Assembly (NCBI RefSeq): GCF_011090165.1 | Contig: NZ_JAADJT010000019.1 | Coordinates: 1 to 64,000, forward strand | Length of the DNA: 64,000 bases | Direction of reading: 5' to 3' | DNA from: Duganella aceris | Lineage (GTDB): Bacteria > Pseudomonadota > Gammaproteobacteria > Burkholderiales > Burkholderiaceae_D | In this document: positions 25,793 through 34,582 of the stretch, piece after piece | Layout: every line of letters starts with the position of its first letter | Position numbering within the stretch: position 1 is the stretch's first letter | Position numbers and translations under genes: made by a program | The notes under the pieces: model-generated | Database searches by the model: none | Seen by the model: the letters and a program-made list of their open reading frames with translations, nothing else | Told to the model about the DNA's origin: nothing

Positions 25793-25816
25793 CGGTTAGT
25801 AGACCCCCGGTTAGTA
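25787..25816. repeat. Tandem 15-bp duplication at the edge of palindrome copy 2
   Basis: GACCCCCGGTTAGTA occurs twice in a row (25787-25801 and 25802-25816). The first unit includes the outer six bases of the palindrome; the second includes the SulP stop codon (25811-25813). It looks like a scar of insertion or slippage. Confidence 0.85.
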
Positions 25817-28021
25817 AGCGGCGCGGACGGCTTCGTTGGCGACGGTGAGGCGCGAGGCCAGGACGTTCACCACGAAGCGGTGGAATTGTTGGGCGGTGTC
25901 GCCGTCTTCGGCTTCCATCCGGTGTAGCGCTTGTAGCGACAGACGCTGCACCAGCGTCGGTACGTCGGCGCGGACGTCGGCGCTGCGCGGGTTTTGCGTG
26001 TACAGCGCCATCTCGCCGACGATGGTGCCGGCGCCGAAGGAACGCAGCCGCAAGGCGCGCCGGTCCGGCATCGGCAGCGATACCGTCACCCGGCCTTGCT
26101 CGATGAGGTAGACCGCGTCGCCGGCGTCGTCGCGGGCGAACAGCAGTTCGCCGGCCGCCAGCAGACGCGGCTCCAGCTGGGCCTGCAAGCGCGCGAGGGC
26201 GTCGTCGCTGAAGTGCGCCCGCAGCGCCGCCGCCAGTCCCGATTGCCGCGCCGCCTCCGCCGGCCTGAAGCGCGCGAGCAAGCGGTCTTCGACCCACTCC
26301 AGCCCGGCATCCAGGCTGTCGAACTCCATCACCGTTTCGCTGAACAATCCGGCCCGCGTCAGCAGCTTGCGCGCGTCGGCGCACAGGGCGGTGAGCACCA
26401 GCCGGACGCCGGCGCCGTCGCAGATCTGCCGCAACTTCAGGAAGCTGTTCGAGGTCGACGCGTCCAGGCCGTGGATGTGGCGGAAATCCAGCACGACGTA
26501 GCGCGGCGCGTCGGCCGTCTCCAACCGCGCGCGCAGGTGGCGCAGGATCGAGTTGGCGGTGGCGAAGAACAAGAAGCCGTGCAGGCTGGCGCCAACCACC
26601 AGCCCGCCGTGCTCGCGCAGCAGCGCGGTGTCGTCGATCGAGCGCTCGACGTTGGAGCTGCGGCTGCGGCCGTCGAACTGATTGCGGATCACGCTGATCC
26701 GCCCATACTTGACCACGAACAGCACGCAGGCGGCGACGATGCCCAGCGCGATGCCCGACACCACGCCATACGCCGCGATCACCACCACGATCAGCGGAAT
26801 CAGCAGGTATTCGGCGCGGCCGAGCTTGCGATACGACTTGACCAGCCATTCCTCCAGCAAGCCGATACCGATGTACAGCTGCAAGCCGACCAGCACTGAC
26901 TTCGGCATCCAGCCGATCAGCCCGGGAAACACGATCACCACGACCAGGCAGCCGGCCGCCGCCGCGATGCCGCTGCTGCGTCCGGTGGCGCCGGCGCGGC
27001 GGTTGAGCATCGTGCGGCTCAGCGCTTGATAGCCGATCATGCCGCCGGCCAGCCCGCTCAGCACATTGGCCAGGCCCGCCGCGCGCATTTCCTGGTTCAG
27101 GTTGGGATCCAGGCGGCAGGCCAGCCCGGCGCCGGCGGAATTGAGCAGGATGGTCAGCGCCGACACCGCCGCCACCGCGAGAAACTCGGGCAGGTGCGAG
27201 ACGATCAGGCGCCAGTCGATCTGCTCGCTTGGCAGCGTCAGCGGCAGTTGCAGCGACGACACCGTCACGCGCTCGAACAGCAGGCCGAGGTGATGGGCCT
27301 GGTCGAGCGTCATGCCGCTCAGCCGCATCCCGGCGAAGAACACCAGCAACCCGGCGCCGATGCCGACCGGCACCACCAAGGTGAACCGCTTCAGCTTGCG
27401 CGCGCCGATCAGCAGCGCGGCGCAGACCACCACCGCCGGCAGCCACGCCAGCCATTGCAGCTCCAGCAGCACCCCCAGGCTGGACCAGTGCAGGCCGTGC
27501 CCGGTCAGCACGCGGAACGCGCCGGACAGCAACAGGTAGCCGGTGCCGGCCAGATAGCCGCCGATCACCGGGAACGGCAGGAACTGGATCAGCGCGCTGC
27601 CTTTCGACGCGCCCAGCAAATACAGCAGCACGCCGGTGGCGACCGAGCTCAACGCCAGCGCGGCCAGCAGCGTGGCCAACAGATCGTGGCCGGCGCCGGC
27701 GGACAGCGCCATGTCGGCGGCGATGCCGGCCGCCATCCCGGCCAGGATCGCGGCCGAGTTGCCGTCGGGTCCGCCGATGGAAAATTTGATCGAGCTGCAC
27801 AGCGCGATGACGGGCGCGACCACCACGCAACTCACCAGCGCCACCAGCACGCCGGAATGCAGGTGCGGTGCGAGGGCGCCGCTGAAGATCAGCGCGGCAT
27901 AGCTGAGCGCGTAGCACAGCATCACCACCGACGACAGCAATCCGGCGCCGATATTGGCCGTCAGCGACGCGGAGGGGCCGGCCGGCGGCGTGACGGCGGC
28001 GGCGGCGGAAGTCGCGCGCAT
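25811..28021 (-). CDS. SulP anion transporter fused to STAS and cyclic-nucleotide-binding domains
   Basis: The 736-residue inner-membrane protein has a SulP/SLC26 transport domain with about a dozen membrane segments (about 20-440), a STAS domain (about 458-580, with VVLDFRHIHGLDAST) and a C-terminal cyclic-nucleotide-binding domain (about 605-720). The latter keeps the phosphate-binding cassette GEMALY...RSA (669-681). Related proteins carry sulphate, bicarbonate, nitrate or carboxylates; the substrate is not determined. The fusion suggests gating or stability control by cAMP or cGMP. The start lies 3 bases after the mntH stop, without a clear ribosome binding site, so it probably depends on translation of mntH. 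Confidence 0.9.
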   Translation of the reverse strand: MRATSAAAAVTPPAGPSASLTANIGAGLLSSVVMLCYALSYAALIFSGALAPHLHSGVLVALVSCVVVAPVIALCSSIKFSIGGPDGNSAAILAGMAAGIAADMALSAGAGHDLLATLLAALALSSVATGVLLYLLGASKGSALIQFLPFPVIGGYLAGTGYLLLSGAFRVLTGHGLHWSSLGVLLELQWLAWLPAVVVCAALLIGARKLKRFTLVVPVGIGAGLLVFFAGMRLSGMTLDQAHHLGLLFERVTVSSLQLPLTLPSEQIDWRLIVSHLPEFLAVAAVSALTILLNSAGAGLACRLDPNLNQEMRAAGLANVLSGLAGGMIGYQALSRTMLNRRAGATGRSSGIAAAAGCLVVVIVFPGLIGWMPKSVLVGLQLYIGIGLLEEWLVKSYRKLGRAEYLLIPLIVVVIAAYGVVSGIALGIVAACVLFVVKYGRISVIRNQFDGRSRSSNVERSIDDTALLREHGGLVVGASLHGFLFFATANSILRHLRARLETADAPRYVVLDFRHIHGLDASTSNSFLKLRQICDGAGVRLVLTALCADARKLLTRAGLFSETVMEFDSLDAGLEWVEDRLLARFRPAEAARQSGLAAALRAHFSDDALARLQAQLEPRLLAAGELLFARDDAGDAVYLIEQGRVTVSLPMPDRRALRLRSFGAGTIVGEMALYTQNPRSADVRADVPTLVQRLSLQALHRMEAEDGDTAQQFHRFVVNVLASRLTVANEAVRAAY

Positions 28022-28024
28022 CGG

Positions 28025-29350
28025 CTACGACGAGAACGCTTGCCACACCAGCCAGATATTGGCCGATGAGATCACCGCGAACAGGAACCACGACAAGGCC
28101 GTGGTCCACCAGGCGTTGACTAGGTTGCCCATGATGCGGCGCTGCGACGTCAGGCTGATCAGCGGATACATGGCGAACGGCAGTTGCAGGCTCAGCACCA
28201 CCTGGCTCAGCACCAGCAGCTTGCCCACCGAATGCTCGCCCAGAGTCAGCACGCCGATCATCGCCGGAATCAGCGCCAGGCCGCGCGTGATGACGCGCCG
28301 CTGCCAGCACGGGATCTTCAATTTGAGGAAGCCGTCCATGATGACCTGGCCGGCGATGGTGCCGGTGAAGGTCGAGCTTTGCCCGGACGCCAGCAGCGCC
28401 AGCCCGAACAGGATGGCGGCCAGCGCGGTGCCGGCCACCGGCTCCAGCAGCAGATAGGCGTCGTCGATGTCGAGCACGCGGTCGTTGCCGGGTTGGTGGA
28501 AGGCGGCGGCGGCCAGCACCAGGATCGAACCGTTGATCAGCAGCGCCAGCAGCAGCGAGACCACGGTGTCGATGCGCGACAGGCCGATCGCCTCGCGCTT
28601 GCTGCGTTCATTCTGCGACACCACCCGCGTCTGCACCACCGACGAGTGCAGGTAAAGATTGTGCGGCATCACCGTCGCGCCGAGGATGCCGATCGCCAGG
28701 TACAGCGGCTCGCGCGACGAGATCGCCGACAGCGACGGCGCCATGCCGGCCAGCACCGCGTTCCAGTCCGGCTTGATGAACAGCAGCTCGGTGAACAGGC
28801 AGATCGCCACCGTCAGCACCAGCCCCAGCACGATCGCCTCGATCTGGCGGAAGCCCTTGCCCTTCAGGCCCAGCACGATCAGCGTATCGAGCGCCGTCAG
28901 CGCCACGCCGACCGGCAGCGAGACGCCCATCAGCAACTTGAACGCCAGCGCGCAGCCCAGCACCTCGGCCAGGTCGCAGGCGATGATGGAGATTTCGGCG
29001 AAGCCCCACAGCGTCTTGCTGACCGCCGGCGGATACTGCTCGCGGCAATGCACCGCCAGATCCTTGCCGGTGACGATGCCCATGCGCATGCTCAGGCACT
29101 GCAGCACGATGGCCGCCAGGCTCGACAGCACCACCACGAACAGCAGCTGATAGCCGAACTGCGAGCCGCCCTGGATCGCGGTGGCCCAGTTGCCCGGGTC
29201 CATGTAGCCGACCGAGATCAGCAGGCCGGGACCGGCGAAGCGCAGCACTTTTTTCCAGAACGGATCGCCGACGGGAACGCTGACGGTGCCGGCGACTTCG
29301 GAGGGGCAGAAAGGTGCGGTGGCGGTGGTCGGCAGTTTAAACATAGGCAT
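28025..29350 (-). CDS. mntH: Nramp family divalent metal (Mn2+/Fe2+) transporter
   Basis: The 441-residue protein is a proton-coupled Mn2+/Fe2+ importer of the inner membrane. The metal-site motifs DPGN (51-54) in TM1 and MPHN (228-231) in TM6 are intact, and about 11 membrane segments are visible. The start could be 29350 or, two codons later, 29344; neither has a good ribosome binding site. An inverted repeat overlaps the start region and may be the operator of a metal regulator. The gene is followed at 3 bases by the SulP gene. Confidence 0.93.
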   Translation of the reverse strand: MPMFKLPTTATAPFCPSEVAGTVSVPVGDPFWKKVLRFAGPGLLISVGYMDPGNWATAIQGGSQFGYQLLFVVVLSSLAAIVLQCLSMRMGIVTGKDLAVHCREQYPPAVSKTLWGFAEISIIACDLAEVLGCALAFKLLMGVSLPVGVALTALDTLIVLGLKGKGFRQIEAIVLGLVLTVAICLFTELLFIKPDWNAVLAGMAPSLSAISSREPLYLAIGILGATVMPHNLYLHSSVVQTRVVSQNERSKREAIGLSRIDTVVSLLLALLINGSILVLAAAAFHQPGNDRVLDIDDAYLLLEPVAGTALAAILFGLALLASGQSSTFTGTIAGQVIMDGFLKLKIPCWQRRVITRGLALIPAMIGVLTLGEHSVGKLLVLSQVVLSLQLPFAMYPLISLTSQRRIMGNLVNAWWTTALSWFLFAVISSANIWLVWQAFSS

Positions 29351-29367
29351 CCAGTTAATGATGCCTA
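29344..29367. promoter_or_regulatory. Inverted repeat overlapping the mntH start, possible operator
   Basis: TAGGCATC (29344-29351) and GATGCCTA (29360-29367) are perfect 8-bp arms around an 8-bp spacer, covering the start codon of mntH. Manganese and iron repressors often bind such sites, but I do not recognise a MntR or Fur consensus here. Confidence 0.4.
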
Positions 29368-29405
29368 AATTCTACTTTAGAAAGGGAGCCGAGTCCCTCT
29401 CTCAT

Positions 29406-30242
29406 TCAGTGGCTGCGCTGGGCGAACAGCCAGTCGCGCCAGGCGGCGGACAGCAGCATGTCGGGCGGCACCTGATGTTCCAGGCCCTGATATTCCAGGA
29501 AGCGCACTTTGGCGCCGGGCTGGCGCTGCAAGGCGGCGACCATGGCGCGGTCCGGTTCGATGGGGTTTTCGCTGTCGGCGTTGCCGTGCACGATCAGCAG
29601 CGGCGTGGCGGCCAGCCGCGCGGCGGTGCCGCGTTCCGGCGCGATGCCGGAAAAGGCCACGGCGGCGGCGAACATGCCCGGCTGCTGCAACAGCGCCTGG
29701 ACGGCGGCCGAGGCGCCCATCGAAAAACCGGTGACGTAGACGCGGTCGGCGGCGATCGGATATTGCTTGCCCAGCTGAGCGATGAGCGCGGTCAGCGTCG
29801 GGATATTGGGGCCGGGTTCGGCGGCCAGCAGGCCGTCGTCGGCGGACGGGTGATAGTTGGCGCTGCGCTCCGGGAACTGCGGCGCCAGCACATAGGCCGG
29901 GAAGCGGGCGCGGACCGCCGGCGCGCTCCACGACAGCGCCAGACGGCCGAGCTGACTGCGGTTGTCGTTGCCCACCGCGTCCGAGCCGTGCAGCACGATC
30001 ACCAGCGGATAGCGCTGGCCGGGCTGCGCGTCGGGCGGCGGCAACAAACGGTAGGAGAGGGCGCCGGCGCCGTGTTCGAACACGCCGGCGCTCCACAAGT
30101 CGCGATCCAGTCCCTGCAACAGCGAGGCGTTGCCGGCCTGGTCGGTGGGCGTGGTGCGGTCGACGACGACTTCCGTCTGCGCGGCGGTGGACAGCGCCGT
30201 GGCCGCCAGCAGCAGGGAAAGCGCCGCGCGCCGCATCGTCAT
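29406..30242 (-). CDS. Secreted alpha/beta-hydrolase (PHB depolymerase/LpqC-like esterase)
   Basis: The 278-residue protein has a short signal peptide (MRRAALSLLLAATALSTAAQ). The fold shows the oxyanion region VIVLHGSDAVGND, the nucleophile elbow GFSMGAS, the acid in NADSENP and the base His in GLEHQVPP. It resembles periplasmic or secreted prolyl-oligopeptidase-like and feruloyl-esterase-like hydrolases; the substrate is open. GGAG lies inside the end of the preceding gene, whose stop is only 4 bases upstream, so the two are coupled. Confidence 0.85.
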   Translation of the reverse strand: MTMRRAALSLLLAATALSTAAQTEVVVDRTTPTDQAGNASLLQGLDRDLWSAGVFEHGAGALSYRLLPPPDAQPGQRYPLVIVLHGSDAVGNDNRSQLGRLALSWSAPAVRARFPAYVLAPQFPERSANYHPSADDGLLAAEPGPNIPTLTALIAQLGKQYPIAADRVYVTGFSMGASAAVQALLQQPGMFAAAVAFSGIAPERGTAARLAATPLLIVHGNADSENPIEPDRAMVAALQRQPGAKVRFLEYQGLEHQVPPDMLLSAAWRDWLFAQRSH

Positions 30243-30246
30243 CGGC

Positions 30247-30942
<696 letters not shown>

Positions 30943-31005
30943 GGCGTGCTCTTTTTATTGGATTGAAGGCGACAGTATACACGCCGCGCCCCGTACAATG
31001 CGGGG

Positions 31006-32088
31006 ATGAACCAAGATCATTTCGACGACGAAGAAGAAGACGCGCGCGCCATGGCGCTTGCCGCGGCGATGGCCGACCAGCACGGCGGCCCCGACGGCGC
31101 GGCGCAGGAAGCCACGCCGCACCCGTATTCCGCGCTGAATCCGGAGTGCGTGCTGGACGCGCTCGACAGCATCGGCCTGCGCGGCGACGGCCGGCTGCTG
31201 GCGCTGAACAGCTATGAAAACCGCGTGTATCAGGTCGGCATCGAGGACGAGCAGCCGCTGGTGGTCAAGTTCTACCGTCCGGGACGCTGGAGCGACGCGG
31301 CTATTTTGGAAGAGCACGTCTTCACCGAGGAACTGGCGGCGCGCGAAATCCCGGTGGTGCCGGCGCTGGCGCTGGGCGGCGCCACGCTGCATCAGTTCAA
31401 CGGCTTCCGTTTCGCCGTGTTCACCCGCCACGGCGGCCGCGCGCCCGAGCTCAGCGATCCGTCGGTGCTGGAGTGGACCGGGCGCTTCATCGCGCGCATC
31501 CACGCGGTGGGGGCGGTCAAGCCGTATCAGCACCGTCCGGCGCTGGACATCGCCACCTTCGGCACCGAGCCTTGCGAATATCTGCAGGCGAACCAGTTCA
31601 TCCCGGCCGACTTGCAGGAAGCCTACGCCAGCATCTCGCAGCAGGCGCTGGACGGCGTGCGGCGCAGCTACGACCGCGCCGGCGAGTTGCCGCAACTGCG
31701 GCTGCATGGCGATTGCCACGGCGGCAACGTGCTGTGGACCGACGCCGGCCCGCACTTCGTCGACTTCGACGACAGCCGCATGGGCCCGGCGATCCAGGAT
31801 CTGTGGATGATGCTGTCCGGCGACCGCGCCGACCAGGTGCGGCAGATGTGCGACATCCTGGCCGGCTACGAGGATTTCTGCGAATTCAACCCGCGCCAGC
31901 TGCATCTGGTCGAAGCGCTGCGCACTTTGCGGCTGATCCACTACTCGGCCTGGCTGGCGCGGCGCTGGGACGATCCGGCCTTCCCGGCGGCGTTCCCGTG
32001 GTTTAATACACAACGTTACTGGCAAGACCGCATTTTGGAGCTGCGCGAGCAGGTCGCCCTGATGGACGAGCCGCCGCTGCCAATCTAA
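31006..32088 (+). CDS. srkA: Stress response kinase A (YihE-type Ser/Thr kinase)
   Basis: The 360-residue protein belongs to the APH/choline-kinase-like fold. YENRVYQVG and VVKFYRPGRW form the nucleotide-binding lobe, HGDCHGGN (234-241) is the catalytic loop and DFDD (253-256) binds metal. SrkA protects E. coli from programmed death after stress. The N-terminus has an acidic extension of about 40 residues (FDDEEEDARA) absent from the E. coli protein. It lies upstream of the coiled-coil gene with a possible weak terminator between. Confidence 0.9.
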   Translation: MNQDHFDDEEEDARAMALAAAMADQHGGPDGAAQEATPHPYSALNPECVLDALDSIGLRGDGRLLALNSYENRVYQVGIEDEQPLVVKFYRPGRWSDAAILEEHVFTEELAAREIPVVPALALGGATLHQFNGFRFAVFTRHGGRAPELSDPSVLEWTGRFIARIHAVGAVKPYQHRPALDIATFGTEPCEYLQANQFIPADLQEAYASISQQALDGVRRSYDRAGELPQLRLHGDCHGGNVLWTDAGPHFVDFDDSRMGPAIQDLWMMLSGDRADQVRQMCDILAGYEDFCEFNPRQLHLVEALRTLRLIHYSAWLARRWDDPAFPAAFPWFNTQRYWQDRILELREQVALMDEPPLPI

Positions 32089-32093
32089 GAAAT

Positions 32094-32116
32094 AGCGGGT
32101 CTTTCCCGCTCTTCTT
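32094..32116 (+). terminator. Possible weak terminator after srkA
   Basis: AGCGGG pairs with CCCGCT around TCTTT and is followed by CTTCTT. The T tract is poor, so readthrough is likely. Confidence 0.35.
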
Positions 32117-32203
32117 GCGGTTCGGCTTGCCTGGCCGCTGCTTGATAATGAGAACTCAGAAGTCCCGGTTGGTGCCGGGGCACATCGTCTAGCGAGAACT
32201 CTC

Positions 32204-34486
32204 ATGCAAGCACAACTGGCCCATCAAGACAGCGACAACGTCACTTTGCTCCCCATGGTGTCGCTGCATGACCCTGACGAACCCACCCACACCCCGCGCG
32301 CCGCGATGGAAATGAAGGCGATCCAGGAAGCGATCGCCCGCGTCGAAGCCGACGCCAAGGCCGCCTGCGCCGCCGAGAACCGCGCCCACGCCGAAGCCCG
32401 CGCCCGCGCGCTGGCCGAAGACCGCGCCGCGATCGACGCCGCCGCCGCCGCCGCCGCGCAGCAGAATGCGCAAGCATCGGAGGAAGCCATCGCCGCCAAC
32501 CGCGAGCGCCTCGAATCGCTGCGCGCCGCCGCCCAGGCCAGCGTCGCCCGGCTGGACGCGGTCAAACAGGAAACCGCCGAGCTGCGCGCCCGGGTCGAAG
32601 CCGACACCAAGATCCGCCTCGCCGCCGAGCTGCGCGCCAAGGCCGAAAGCGCCAGCCGCCAGCGCGCCCACGAACAGATCGCCGCCGAATCCGAGCTGGC
32701 CGAACAAGCCGCGCGCGCCGCCGAAGACCTGGCCAAGCAAACCGAACAAGCCCGTCTGCAAGCGGTCGAACGCGTCGCCGCCGTGCAGGCCGCCAAGGAA
32801 GAAGTGGTCGGCATCGCCTCGGCCGACGCCCGCGTCGCCACGCTGGCGCGCGAACGCGAGCGCCAGGCCTACGGCGCGCGGCAGACCGCCAAGATGCTGG
32901 TCGAAGCGGAAGCCGAAGCGCTGGACCTGACCGTGCAGCGCGAGCGTGCCGACCAGATCGCGCTGGAATCGGCCTTCAACCGCGCCGCCGCCGAAGTGCG
33001 CGCGCTGGAAGAGGCGCGCGCGCTGGCGCACCTGGAGCAGGAGCGCGAACAGATCGCGCTGGCCAAGGCCGAATCCGAGCGCAGCGCCGCGCAATCGCTG
33101 CATCTGCGGCTGCAAACCGAAAAAGAAATCCGCGACGCCGCGATCCACCGCGAACGGCTGGAGATGGTGGCCGCCGCCAGCGCCCAGGCGCGCCGCGACG
33201 CCGACGCCAGCATCCTGGCCGCGACCGAAGCCCGGATCGAAGTCGACAGCCAGCTGCGTGCCGTCGCATTGGCCCGCGTGCAGGCCGAGCAGGAAGCCGA
33301 ACTGAAGACCCACGCCAAAGTCGAAGCCGAGACCCACGCGCTGGAGCAAGCCAAGCTGCGCCAGACCGCCGATGAAGCCGCCGCCGAAGCGGCCCGCGCC
33401 GACAGCCTGGAGCAGCAGCGCGCCGCCGACCTGGCCGCCGAACGCACCGCCTTGTCGCGCGCGGCCGCCGAGCTGGCCGCGAGCCAAAACGCCGCCGAGC
33501 AACAGGAAATCGCCACGCTGGCGCAGCAGGTCGACGCGCAGAACGCCGCCAATCTGCTGGCCGAGCAAAAAGTCGCGCAGGCCGAAGCGCTGCTGCACGC
33601 CGAGCAGGCGCGTGCCGCCGCCGAGCAGCAAGCGATCACCGCGTTGAAGGAACAGCTGGAAGCCGAACAGCGCGCCAGCGACGCCGCGCAGCAGCGCATC
33701 GCCGCCGAGCGCGCGCAGACCGCCGCCTACCGTCAACAGGAAGAAGCCGAGCGCCGCCTGGCGGCCGCCGCCAACGACGAAGCCGAAGCGGCGCGCGTGA
33801 TGGCCGAGCAGGTGTCGCTGGAAGCCGAACAGAAAGCCATCGCCGCGCAAGCCTTGGCCGCGCAGGCGCGGCTGGCGGTCGAGCTGGGCGAAGTGCACGC
33901 CGAGCGCGCCCGCGTCGAGCAGGAAAAAGTGGCGACGGCGCAAGCGCTGTTGATCGCCGAACGCGAATTCGCCGAAACCGAGCGTCAATCGCTGGCGCTG
34001 ATCGACCAGAAGCTGACGCAGCAGCGTCTGACGACGGCCTCGGAAGTGCGCGCCTCGAAAGCGATCGCCGGCCGTCTGGAAGCGGAACAAGCCATCGCCG
34101 CCAGCGCCCGCCAACGCGCCGACGCAGCGCAAGCCGAAGCCGACGCGATGGCGCAGCGCGCCGAGGAAGAACAAGCGGCCACGCAGGCGATCGCCGACAA
34201 GGCGGCCGCGCAGGTGGCGTTGCTGGAAACGGCCAAGGAGCACGCCGCGATGCAGCGCAAGGTCGCCGAGACCACGGCCGCGATGACGGCGGCCAAGCAG
34301 AAATTGCTGGAACTGGAAACCCGCCGCTACGGCGCCGCGCAGAAGGTGCTGGCGGCGGTGGAAGCGAAAGTGGTGGCGGAAGAGGGCGCGGTGGTGGCCA
34401 CGCTGGACGCCGCCCGCGCCCGCAAGGAAGCCGCGCGCCAGGCGCAGCCGAGCGAAGCCGGCAAAGCCGTCTGGCGTTCGCGCTGA
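32204..34486 (+). CDS. Large Ala/Glu-rich coiled-coil protein, function unknown
   Basis: The 760-residue protein is almost entirely predicted coiled coil from about residue 32 to 745. It is dominated by Ala, Glu, Gln and Arg, with one Cys (Cys55), one Trp (Trp757) and very few Gly. There is no signal peptide, membrane segment or enzymatic motif, so it is probably a cytoplasmic filament or scaffold. The first 31 residues are non-coiled and Pro/His-containing. I do not recognise the family; similarity to TolA, SMC-hinge or intermediate-filament-like proteins would be compositional. This frame is chosen over other long frames in the same DNA because it has typical GC-rich third positions and ends next to palindrome copy 3. 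Confidence 0.82.
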   Translation: MQAQLAHQDSDNVTLLPMVSLHDPDEPTHTPRAAMEMKAIQEAIARVEADAKAACAAENRAHAEARARALAEDRAAIDAAAAAAAQQNAQASEEAIAANRERLESLRAAAQASVARLDAVKQETAELRARVEADTKIRLAAELRAKAESASRQRAHEQIAAESELAEQAARAAEDLAKQTEQARLQAVERVAAVQAAKEEVVGIASADARVATLARERERQAYGARQTAKMLVEAEAEALDLTVQRERADQIALESAFNRAAAEVRALEEARALAHLEQEREQIALAKAESERSAAQSLHLRLQTEKEIRDAAIHRERLEMVAAASAQARRDADASILAATEARIEVDSQLRAVALARVQAEQEAELKTHAKVEAETHALEQAKLRQTADEAAAEAARADSLEQQRAADLAAERTALSRAAAELAASQNAAEQQEIATLAQQVDAQNAANLLAEQKVAQAEALLHAEQARAAAEQQAITALKEQLEAEQRASDAAQQRIAAERAQTAAYRQQEEAERRLAAAANDEAEAARVMAEQVSLEAEQKAIAAQALAAQARLAVELGEVHAERARVEQEKVATAQALLIAEREFAETERQSLALIDQKLTQQRLTTASEVRASKAIAGRLEAEQAIAASARQRADAAQAEADAMAQRAEEEQAATQAIADKAAAQVALLETAKEHAAMQRKVAETTAAMTAAKQKLLELETRRYGAAQKVLAAVEAKVVAEEGAVVATLDAARARKEAARQAQPSEAGKAVWRSR

Positions 34487-34487
34487 T

Positions 34488-34581
34488 ACTCCGGGGTCAG
34501 AGCTAAAAACTGGACACGGGCTCTACCGTAGCGGCCGCTACGGTACGGCCCGTGTCCAGTTTTTAGCTCTGACCCCGGAGT
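34488..34581. repeat. 94-bp near-perfect palindrome, copy 3 of the hairpin family
   Basis: Arms of 47 nt pair around GG|CC (34534/34535) with only two mismatches (CTCT on one side against a CCGT-type sequence on the other). The 84-bp unit shared with the other copies is 34493-34576; the outer 5 bp (ACTCC/GGAGT) are extra. Ends are GGGGTCAGAGC/GCTCTGACCCC. It lies 1 base from each neighbouring stop codon (34486 and 34583), between the coiled-coil gene and the outer-membrane protein gene. Confidence 0.95.
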
Positions 34582-34582
34582 T

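Noticed and set aside
32241..33699. Long reading frames on the minus strand and other frames across the coiled-coil gene
   Set aside because: They are shadows created by GC-rich codon structure. Their products are Arg/Ser/Ala low-complexity, while the plus-strand frame has regular heptads and normal codon use.
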